This document shows positions 32,990 to 42,014 of a DNA stretch of 64,000 nt, piece by piece (positions within the stretch are counted from its first letter, which is position 1; the number at the start of each line of letters is the position of its first letter). Both the position numbers and the translations under genes were made by a program. Source of the DNA: Nymphaea colorata. Taxonomy: Eukaryota; Streptophyta; Magnoliopsida; Nymphaeales; Nymphaeaceae. Location of the stretch: contig NC_045150.1 of NCBI RefSeq assembly GCF_008831285.2, positions 2,058,001 to 2,122,000 on the forward strand, written 5' to 3'. A model generated the notes under the pieces. It was not told where the DNA came from. It saw only the letters and a program-made list of their open reading frames with translations, and made no database searches.

Positions 32990-34090
32990 TGTTGATACAT
33001 GACACGTATGTTAAAGTGGTTGTCCCTAGTTCTTGGGAGTTGAAAGTGGCCAGGCTGGTTTTGTCTTGAGAATGAGGCCTAAGGTTGGCTTTAGTGGGAG
33101 TTAGTAAACTATGTCTAGTAAGGGTAAACCCCTACATTTGAATGCATAAAAGAAAACGTGGACTATGTTTTATGCAATGGTACATGCGAGTGTGAGTACG
33201 AGCTTTTGCCCAGTGGTTGGTTCCGTCCCGGGAGGTAGTGGTGTGCATAAGCTTATTGTAGTCGCACACTCCTCTGTCTGTACTGGACGGCCCATAGGGT
33301 ATTGGGCGGCACAAGGGCCCGGGATTTTGTTATGCTTTTGGTTGGAGAGCGAAGCGTCTCCTAGTCCCTCAACCCAAGTGCCTAAAGGGGCCGATCTACC
33401 ACTTCGGATAATGCCGGTGGTTGGACCCTACTGCTGCAGTGGCGATCTGAGATATCTCAGGAGGCTTCACTGCAGGTTACCCTCGATCTATTTGGATCGC
33501 CTAGTGAAGACATGTGTTGTATTACCTGTGAGTTGTGCCCACAGGGTTTTCTATTATTTGCTCGTCACGATGACCATGATCATTGTTAATGGACCACTGT
33601 TGTAACTTCGCAACATATGAAAGTCATGTATACATCGCTGATGGTAATACGAAATAACCATAAGGTGGATTGATGACTTATAGATGTCGACCATAAAGTC
33701 CTCATATGGATTTTGTTTGACATGATTAGATACTTATTTTGTCGGACCATGTTCCACTCATGGCTGGATGTTACCATACTCAGAGGAAATCTGACCCTTC
33801 TTTCTATCTCTACAGGTAGTTCTTGAAAGATCGTGGCTACTGGATTGACATCCTCAACCTTTGTGATGGACCAGCATTGTCAATCTGGACACTGGGCTTT
33901 GTGGATATTTTAGTTGTTTGAGTCTAAATGTCTTGGTGTGGGATCAAATAAGGGCGTCTTTTAAAACAATGTTGGTATTTGATTTGCTTATATTTTTGTC
34001 ATTACTCAAGTTTGCATATAGTAGAACTCAATGTTTGCTTCTGCTATTATATAAACAAAAAAAATTGTGTCAAAAACTTGAGCCGTGACA
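32990..34090 (+). mobile_element. Probable solo or truncated LTR of a Ty3/gypsy chromovirus-type element
   Basis: The segment has the GC-richer, non-coding style of long plant gypsy LTRs (for example TGGTTGGAGAGCGAAGCGTC, CCCGGGATTTTGTTATGC). It ends GAGCCGTGACA at 34090; CGTGACA/TGTCACG ends are typical of Tekay/Del-type LTRs. The right end abuts the LysRS fragment exactly. I could not find the other end or a target-site duplication, so the left border is a guess. Confidence 0.5.
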
Positions 34091-34211
34091 CTGTTATTCC
34101 AAGAAATGGCCAACAAGCTGATTAGAGAAACCACATAGATTAAATGTTCAGTATGGTGAAATACCTAAACAGTCTCTCTCTCTCCATTCTCTATGTGTGT
34201 GTGTGTGTGTG

Positions 34212-34253
<42 letters not shown>

Positions 34254-35322
34254 GATAGATAGATATATATATATATATATATGTATATGTGTGTGTAAAA
34301 ACATAAAGGATATATAAATATGTATATATTCCTTGTACATAAACTAATGTTAATATTTCGTGAATGTTAATAGTTTTCTGCTTCCTAGGATAAATTCTCC
34401 TGCTCCTCACTCATAAAAAGAGAACCAGCAGGTTGGTGAAGCATAACCTGAGTATAATATGTCATGGCAAATAGCCATAACAAGCTGTATCATTCTCATA
34501 AACTTTTGCAAGGAACTCAATTCAGCTTTTTTTAGTATATACAAGCACCAGCCAGAAACTATGGGATTCACATACAATAACTATCTCCTTGGTCCATGTA
34601 GTTCAGCACAACTTTTTTATTGCAAAAGAAGTATGCTGAAAACATTGCATGATTTACTAATAACATAAAAATGTGCACCTAATATATCAAGTCCAAAATG
34701 GAAAAATACCTTGTCCAATAGTCTAGCTGTTGTTTGTGGAGGCGGACATTTCACACCAAACTTTTCACAAGCATCAACTATATATCTATTAGCTGCTTCA
34801 CTGATGAGGTCCTTCGGAATGTTAAGGTTGGCCTCTGCCTCCAGTCCTTCAATCATATCAATCCTTCTGAAGTTTACAGAAACACAAAGAAATGAATATC
34901 CCAGAACTAAGAAGTGCTTGCAGGTAATTAAATTCTGCAAATTCAAGAATCTGCAAAGCTTACGTGAGAGGGGAGAAAAATCTATCTCTATAGGATCATT
35001 GTCGTTAACCATTTGAATGGTATTTGACTTTGTAACCCCCTGCTATTTTCTTGATCATTCCTGTGATATATAAACCCAAAGAATGAAAACAGCAAATATA
35101 AAATACAATACGTTATAAAAATCAGTGCAATCAGACATTCCCAGAATAGGAGTTACCAGACAGCATTTGCTCAGTTAACTCCATTAGATCTTGATAGTTT
35201 GCATATGCCATGTAAAACTCACACGTGGTAAATTCTGGATTATGAGTCAAATCTATTCCTTCATTTTTGAATTTTTTGTCAATTTCATAGACATGATCAA
35301 GTCCACCAACAATTAACTGTCA
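34091..35322 (-). pseudogene. Inverted partial copy of the LysRS gene (exons 10-13 with introns), broken
   Basis: This matches LysRS 9744-10792 on the opposite strand, exons and introns alike, including the compound microsatellite. It covers the end of exon 10, exons 11 and 12, and the first ~25 bp of exon 13. Damage: an extra base in exon 11 (GGTTAACGAC against GGTTACGAC) shifts the frame. The exon 11 splice context is changed, the Arg of motif 2 (FRNE) has become Lys (FKNE), and nearby residues are altered. Intron 12 holds about 170 bp (roughly 34555-34700) that the intact gene lacks. No start or class II motif 3 is present, so it cannot make a synthetase. Several exon 10 changes are G to A on the gene strand. 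Confidence 0.92.
34173..34297. repeat. Compound (CT)n(GT)n(CT)n(TA)n microsatellite in the LysRS copy
   Basis: The counterpart of the 10630-10677 microsatellite. It is longer and more complex here, with GT and GATA interruptions. Confidence 0.9.
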
Positions 35323-35536
35323 GATCAGCACGTGGAATTGCTTCAAGAAATTTTTTCCAGCTACCCAAACACCATAGTACCCTGAGAAATCATACCATGT
35401 AAATGTAAGAAACTCTAAGCTTTTGTCCGGCCAAAGCAACACATGGTCAAAACATCAACTTTCCTGTCTAGCAATCAGAGTTTGTCGTCATGGATGAGCA
35501 ACTGATTCCTTGAAATTCATAGAATTAGCCACGTGG

Positions 35537-38500
35537 TTAAAGCACTGTTATGTTCAAATCCTTTTCTATGTCTTGCTGCTTATCTTCAGTTGTCTTCTTT
35601 CTATATAGTCGCCCTAATAACCTACGAGCTTTTCCTTTCTTTCCTGGTTTTGCAAATGCATCAGCAATGAATGAAAGGGCAATTCCATCAATAACACAGC
35701 CACCTGAATTTGCCTCTTTCAACAATTTCTCCACCTCTGCCCTGTTTTGTTGTTTGCACCATCCACAGATCAATATGCTGTATGTTGATGAATTAGGAGA
35801 GACACCTCTCCCTTGCATTTCATTGAAGAATTCCTTAGCCTGATTCATCATGCCTGCCTTAGCAAAGAGACTAACGATTATATTGTATGTACTAACTTTT
35901 GGAATGAAGCCATGGCCGACCATTTCACAGTAAAACTTAAGAGTTTTCCGTGTATTACTCATCTTTCCATGGCCTCTGATAAGAACATCATAAGTACCAG
36001 AACTCGGTTTTAAACCACTCTGGAACAGCTTATCCATTAATTTGTCTGCTTCTTTCATCAAACCTGCAGTTGAGAATCCAGACAGTAAGATGTCATATGT
36101 CATAATATTGGCGACAATTCCTGCAACTTGCATCTGTGAATATAAAGAAACCGCATTCTTTAAATGACCATTCTTGCAATATCCATGAATAAGGGAATTG
36201 TATGTAACTATATCAGCTGAAATACCCTCCTTTTTCATCTTCTTTAACAACCAGGTAGCCTTCCGTGTCATCCCATGCATGCATAAGATATTAATGAGTG
36301 TATTGTAAGCTGTTAAGTCCACTACAAATCCCAGTGCAATCAAATGCCTGTGCATTTGTAAAACTGACTCTACCCCTTCCTTTTTCAAGGAGGCATGAAG
36401 TAACACTCTGTGGATGGAGGAATTTGGATGATAACCCACCATAATCATTTCATTGAACAAATCTACTGCTCTATGGACCTCCCCACTCTCACAGAGTCCC
36501 TGTATCAGCAAAGCATAGGTTACATGACTTGGCATTGCTGTGTTGCTCTTCATTTCATCAAACAGCTCAACGGCCACTTTCCAGTTTCCTGACTTGCAGC
36601 ATCCAGATATCATAGTGTTATAAGTAAACAGGTCCGGACCTAAACCCAACTTCTTCATTTCATTGAAAAATGTTTGGGCTTCCATAGGCCTCCCTAGCTT
36701 GAAGAGGCCATTGATGAATACATTATAAGCAACAACATCAGGCTTCAAGCTTCTTTGGATCATCTCTTCACCAATTTTTAGGGCAGCAGATAGTTTCCCT
36801 GCTTTGAATAGTCCATCCATCAGAGAGGTGTAGTTTACTTGATCGGGACTAATTCCTCCCTGCATCATGCTTTTAAACAATCTTTCAGCATCCTCTATTT
36901 CTCCACTCTTTCTTAGTCCATTGACAAGAATATCAAGTGTAAACTTATTTGGTTTCACACCATACTTGAACATTTCTTCATAAAAATCAAAGGCAGTTGT
37001 TTTCATTCCCAGCTTGAAACAGCCATCAATGAGTGTCGTGTAAGTTATTACATTGGGAGCAGCATCTAGTTCTTGCATTTTATTCAGAACTTCCACAGCT
37101 TGACCAAGCATGCCTTTTCTGATATAGCCATTAATAACAGAAGAGTAAACGACAACATTTGGATGTAAAGATTTCATCTCCATTTCCTCCAACAAAAACT
37201 TGGCACGACTCATGTCCCTTATCCTGCAACACCCATTAATCAAGACTGAGTAACTAACATGGTTGGGAGTCAGAGAATGTCCCATCATGGTTTGAGACAT
37301 TTTTTCTGCTTCAGTCTGCATTCCCAACTTAACCAACCCATCCATCATAACCGTGTGTAATATGTGGTCGATTGCAATTCCTCTAACCACCATTTGACCC
37401 TGAAGAACAAATGGCTCTATAGTATTCCCAGACTTAAATAGTGAATCTATAATGGTGCAGTATGCTACATGATTAGGGACAGAGCCCACGCTCTCCATTT
37501 CATGGAACAGCATTTTTGCTTCAGCGACTTTACCACTTTTGCAGAGGCCATTAATTAATGAGCAGTATGTTATTATATCAGGAAGAATCCCATTCTTAAC
37601 CATCTCTTCATACAATGAAAATGCTTCCTTCACTTCCCCTAGTTTACAGCAAGCGCTTATTAGTGTTGTATATGTAACAAGATTAGGTTGAAGCTCGGAG
37701 TGAGTATTCTCTCCTGCACATTCGAAAGATGGGTCCTCTGTCAACAAGTCAATATTTCGATCACTCTTAAGACCAACTGCAACTTCATCCAGTGGATTCA
37801 CAGCATCCCTAAGTTCACTTACCAGTTCCTTAGCCTTTTCAAGGTCTCGAATTCTACAGAACCCGTTTATCAGAGAATTATAACTCACAATATCAGGCAA
37901 TATACTTCCCTTCTTCATACTACTTTGCAGCTCGACTGCGCTGCTCATGGATCCTAGTTTGCACCGTCCATCGATCAATATGTTGTACCCAACAATATCT
38001 CTATCGATTCCACCAGTCAACATTTCTTCCATCAATATTTCTGCATCATGCAGCGACCCTTTCAAGAGAAACCCCTTGATCAAAGTATTAAAACTAACCA
38101 CATCGAACTCCAAACCCTTCTTAACCATTTCAGATAACAATCCATATGATTTTTCAACCATTCCTCTCTTGCAGAGGCCCCAAATTACAGTGTTGTAACT
38201 AACAACGTCAGAGTTAGCATCTCTAAGCATTTTTATCGCCGATTCGAGATCACCCACTTTACAAAACGCATGGATCGTGATATTGTGAGCAAGAAGATGA
38301 GGCCTAATCCCAAAATTTACCATCTGCAAATACAGAATCCGAACCTGATCGACGAGGCCTAGTGTGTTGAACTTGTGGAGCAAGCCGGTGCACGTGTACG
38401 GATCAGGAATGATACCATGGCTAATCATTACGTCTAGCACTTGCGATGCTTCTGAGAACCTCCTAGAATCCAGAAGTGAATCGATCAAGGTGGAGAAGAG

Positions 38501-38821
38501 AACAAACGTAGGGTACCGGAGAGGATTGAAGGTGTCCAGAAGGAACCAACAGAAACCGATGACGGAATGAAGATGGGTGTTCTGGGCATCGATTCTAGAC
38601 ATGCTCCTTATGGCATCATGGGTCTTCTTGAACAGGTCGAGGGAGGAGTAGCTTGTAGGTGGCGAAGTATGGTGGTGGGCAGGATGAGAAGGGAGAAACC
38701 ACTTGAAATTGGTGGAAGGATTTGGTTTCTCTGAAAGATGTCTCAGGTAGCAAGAGATGGAAGAATGGTAGAGAGGAAAGGCGTTTCTGGGAAGTCTTCT
38801 GCTACGTCCGAGGAAGAACAT
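35537..38821 (-). CDS. P-class pentatricopeptide repeat (PPR) protein, probably mitochondrial (1094 aa, intronless)
   Basis: A single uninterrupted frame. From about residue 105 to 1060 it is built from roughly 25 tandem 35-residue PPR motifs with the usual anchors: VVSYNTVIWGLCKRG, ..TYTTLI.G.CK.G, and A..L..EM...G..P. PPR proteins bind specific organellar RNA and support its processing, stability or translation. No E or DYW editing domain follows, only a short basic tail (KARRLLGRLYRKK), so it is P-class. The N-terminus (MFFLGRSRRLPRNAF) is Arg/Ser-rich and lacks acids, as in mitochondrial presequences. Near residues 335-380 the repeat array is interrupted by ~40 non-PPR residues (VNPLDEVAVGLKS... 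to ENTHSELQ). The absence of introns is normal for the family. The start lies 52 bp from a divergent 68-codon ORF. Its 3' flank runs into the LysRS fragment. Confidence 0.95.
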   Translation of the reverse strand: MFFLGRSRRLPRNAFPLYHSSISCYLRHLSEKPNPSTNFKWFLPSHPAHHHTSPPTSYSSLDLFKKTHDAIRSMSRIDAQNTHLHSVIGFCWFLLDTFNPLRYPTFVLFSTLIDSLLDSRRFSEASQVLDVMISHGIIPDPYTCTGLLHKFNTLGLVDQVRILYLQMVNFGIRPHLLAHNITIHAFCKVGDLESAIKMLRDANSDVVSYNTVIWGLCKRGMVEKSYGLLSEMVKKGLEFDVVSFNTLIKGFLLKGSLHDAEILMEEMLTGGIDRDIVGYNILIDGRCKLGSMSSAVELQSSMKKGSILPDIVSYNSLINGFCRIRDLEKAKELVSELRDAVNPLDEVAVGLKSDRNIDLLTEDPSFECAGENTHSELQPNLVTYTTLISACCKLGEVKEAFSLYEEMVKNGILPDIITYCSLINGLCKSGKVAEAKMLFHEMESVGSVPNHVAYCTIIDSLFKSGNTIEPFVLQGQMVVRGIAIDHILHTVMMDGLVKLGMQTEAEKMSQTMMGHSLTPNHVSYSVLINGCCRIRDMSRAKFLLEEMEMKSLHPNVVVYSSVINGYIRKGMLGQAVEVLNKMQELDAAPNVITYTTLIDGCFKLGMKTTAFDFYEEMFKYGVKPNKFTLDILVNGLRKSGEIEDAERLFKSMMQGGISPDQVNYTSLMDGLFKAGKLSAALKIGEEMIQRSLKPDVVAYNVFINGLFKLGRPMEAQTFFNEMKKLGLGPDLFTYNTMISGCCKSGNWKVAVELFDEMKSNTAMPSHVTYALLIQGLCESGEVHRAVDLFNEMIMVGYHPNSSIHRVLLHASLKKEGVESVLQMHRHLIALGFVVDLTAYNTLINILCMHGMTRKATWLLKKMKKEGISADIVTYNSLIHGYCKNGHLKNAVSLYSQMQVAGIVANIMTYDILLSGFSTAGLMKEADKLMDKLFQSGLKPSSGTYDVLIRGHGKMSNTRKTLKFYCEMVGHGFIPKVSTYNIIVSLFAKAGMMNQAKEFFNEMQGRGVSPNSSTYSILICGWCKQQNRAEVEKLLKEANSGGCVIDGIALSFIADAFAKPGKKGKARRLLGRLYRKKTTEDKQQDIEKDLNITVL

Positions 38822-38873
38822 AACTCCGACGTCCGCTTACGTCCGCTTTCCCTGTTATCTCGTCTCTTCGGAT

Positions 38874-39080
38874 GTGGCCGCTACTTCACAGGAAGTATTC
38901 CAGGCGATGCTTCCACCGGTGAAGAATGAAAACCCACTCTCTTCCGGAAAATCATTTCGGCGACCTCCCCAGTGGGATGGATATCGTGGACTGCCTCCGA
39001 GAAACCAGGGAATGCAGTTCACCAAGGAATGGAGGCTAAAAAATGGCATAATCACAAAAAAGGAAGCAAAAAATTCATGA
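38874..39080 (+). CDS. Hypothetical 68-aa protein, divergent from the PPR gene
   Basis: The frame starts MAATSQEVFQAMLPP, is hydrophilic and basic with no membrane segment, contains FRRPPQWDGYRGLPPRNQG and ends TKKEAKNS. Composition (Pro, Arg, Gly, aromatic) looks coding rather than random. It could be a small gene, the first exon of something larger or a gene fragment. I see no clear donor and do not recognise the family. The ATG is only 52 bp from the PPR start codon on the other strand, so the two transcripts would have to overlap at their 5' ends. A poly-T run lies 60 bp downstream. Confidence 0.4.
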   Translation: MAATSQEVFQAMLPPVKNENPLSSGKSFRRPPQWDGYRGLPPRNQGMQFTKEWRLKNGIITKKEAKNS

Positions 39081-41216
39081 AGGGCGAATCGCCGATACCC
39101 CATCCCACCGCCTGACGGCTGACTCTCCGGCGTCGGGCAGTTTTTTTTTTTTTTTTTTTTTAATGAAAGAACGGGCCGTTCAGATGGACGGCCCAAACCA
39201 GCCGACCAGTCCGCTCGGCTGGTATGTGGCGTGAGGAAAGACACCCTTTATATATATATATATATATGAAACTGATCTAGTCCGGATATAAAATGAGACA
39301 AAATCTGCTGCATCTGAATCCGAATAAAGATCAAGTTCGGATGAGATGCCATGGCTTTTATATTTATTTTTTGGCTGCCAGTTTGTAAAAAGAATGCCGC
39401 TTTTTTTTGTTTCCAACGGCCAGTCAAAATGGTGGTTTTGCCCCTTTTCCAATAAAACTGGTGTTTTATTTAAGTGATTACAAGATTTCAAGTCAATGAC
39501 TTTTAACAAGGATTTAAAATCTTTTATTTGAAGAAAGAATTACATTAAATGTCAGACCACTGGAACTCTAGACGTGTTAAAGATTTTAATCATAAATATT
39601 ATAGACCAAAAAATCTTGGGCCTATCCCATATCACGTTTGCTATTTCTTTGATCAGTTGTCCATTTCCTGATCACTCGAGAAGTTCAAAATTGGATAGCT
39701 GGGATTGCTCGCAGCAGGCCTTTTTTTGTTTTCAAAAGTACACGTAGAATGGTATTTACAAAAAAATCATCTAGCTCTTTGATATTGTTAAAAGCACAAT
39801 TAATTTTTTTGCACCGATGATAAAAAGTAACAATTTCTCCATTAACTTTAGGTTAGTACTAACTTAAGTTTGTGTTGATGTAATAAAAAATCTTATCTTT
39901 CTCAATACAAATAAATTTTAAGTTCATTAGTTTGCATGTATTCAGCAAATTTACTAATTGGTTAATTATGTCGTAATGATTTTTTTAATATCTAAAATAA
40001 TGATTTATATGTTTTCAGGTTAAAGTTATAAAATTATCCAAGGAAAATATAAAAGCATTAATAAAACTATATAAAATTTTCATGTTAATATTCAAAGGAT
40101 AAAAAAGGAATCTTTACTAATTTTGAAGCGACGAAATACATGTACTTTTAACAAAAGTTAGAACTTAGTTGAATATTTGTTACTATCAAATCTATAAATG
40201 AGGACTTGTTTACCAAGGTGCTCACTTAATAGTCTTATCAAAATTATTGATTTGAGAACCATATTTTTTTCCTTTCTAGCTAGCACGGGATTAGAAGATT
40301 AGTCCCACCAACTGAGGGAGAGCTAAAGCTAGGGCCCATGCAGAACTTTGTCAATATCGACATTGAGATGTCCACTTGGTTCAACCTGCATGTAGTATCC
40401 ATCCCACCCCATTTTACTGAATGGTGACATAGTCTCCCGTAAGTCAAGGTAAAGACAGCCACATTGCATGTTCCAATCCACCCATTTGAGCTAGCGGCGA
40501 AGTTAGAAAATTTTGACTAAGGGCAACTAATTGATTTTTCACTTAAGAGAATGAGTGATTGCAGGGCACTGAATCAAGTATAGTGTGGGCACCACATGCA
40601 GATGGACCTAGCTGAACCTACCTCCAGCTTAATCACAATATAAGATTTCAAGGACTGAGGTGGCAGCGGCCCACGCCAGTCACACAGTAGCTCTGCTCCT
40701 CAAGGCGAGAACTATAAGTTTAAATTTCCAATATGACAAATTCATAGTTATCAAATTATAAAAATAAGAAGATTTGTCTTTCAATGCAGACCTAGGGCCC
40801 TCGACCCTTTTTATTAAACATCAAACATGAAAGGATAACAAGATATTTAAATAACAAAAAGAGACTTAATATCCATAAATTTCAAATGGAAGTTTACAGA
40901 TTTGTAAAGTAACAATTGTATCTTCCAACTAAAGGATTTCAATGAAACAGAGCTTGAGGATGCTATGCCTCTGGATAGACTGGATTGTTCAATGATCTAG
41001 ATCAAAGTCGGTTGTTATGGATCCAATTTAAGGATTTTGTCAATTTTATTGTAATGGGTTTAATTTCAATCCGTTTAATTCACTTTGGCATCCTTAAATC
41101 GTACCCGTTTGAAAACGGTAGCAGAGCAGGACACCCTGCATTAGTTTTATACATCTAATTCTTAAGATGCTTTACGGATACGTTTTAAGGGACTTCCTTC
41201 AAATTCATTTCCAAAT

Positions 41217-41275
<59 letters not shown>

Positions 41276-41588
41276 TGCTGCCATGTTTCACAAATCTATT
41301 CACACTGACCACCGGCTTCAGGTACCATTGAGGGAAGTTAGAAAAATAACCTCCTTTTCCTTTTCACATCCAATAACCCCAAATGCCCTATAAGAATCGT
41401 GCTTTAAAAGTTTATAAACCAAAAAACTTTACGAGGTTGGAGTAAAATTCCCCAAAACCTGTCCTACATGTTCAAAAAACATGAAATGAAAACATGATTT
41501 TACATTACTTTCCCTGTGTTTTAGGACATAAAGTAACATTCATGAGGTTGGCCTCAAAAAAATAATACACCTACAGGGCCAGAAAAAG
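39081..41588. other. AT-rich intergenic DNA
   Basis: Contains a T-tract (39141-39160), (TA)n runs at 39247-39268 and 41217-41273, and long AT-rich stretches. A block at about 40490-40690 (GGGCAACTAA ... GTGTGGGCACCACATG ... GGCCCACGCCAG) resembles the dispersed plant repeat wording also seen near 1980-2030. No gene is recognised. Confidence 0.45.
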
Positions 41589-41638
41589 AAGCAGCTGCGC
41601 AAGCGAATATAGTAAGCAGCTGCGCAAGCGAATATAGT
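41589..41638. repeat. Exact 25-bp tandem duplication
   Basis: AAGCAGCTGCGCAAGCGAAT plus ATAGT occurs twice, at 41589-41613 and 41614-41638, with no mismatch. Confidence 0.95.
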
Positions 41639-42014
41639 TTATCTTACAAAACTCTTATCTTGTTCACACGGCAAAAGGAGATGGAACATGTTCAGTTCAT
41701 GAATGCTGGAGATCAAGCGCTGGCTCTAATCGCGACTTGCAGGGATTACATTTGACCAAAGGCTCTAACAACTTCTCCATAGAAGTAACTGACAATTAGA
41801 ATTGAGACACAAAGGAAGCATGGGGGATTTAATCATTTGGAACTAATTTACAGAAAGAATTTAGTGTACAAATAAAGAGGTGATCGATCCTCACAAAAGA
41901 TCGCTTGAAAAAGGTCTGGCCATACCAGAAAAGCTGACTTGAGATTTGTCCAGCATGAACTTTACAAGCTCACTAGAACTGGAGGGAACCATATCAAGTT
42001 GGAAGTTACGGCCT

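Noticed and set aside
33165-33605. 146-codon plus-strand ORF
   Set aside because: It lies in LTR-like DNA and has no similarity to a known protein family. The opposite strand is also partly open (33132-33314), which fits a composition effect.
32581-34095. CTGTT words near 32600 and at 34091 as an LTR target-site duplication
   Set aside because: The 34091 word is explained by LysRS exon 13 homology, and the DNA beside the 32600 word does not start with a TG LTR end in the right register.
34617-35012. LysRS-like ORF of 131 codons as a second working synthetase gene
   Set aside because: It joins intron to exon sequence, has a frameshift in exon 11, lacks most of the catalytic domain and has lost the motif 2 arginine. 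Treated as a pseudogene fragment.
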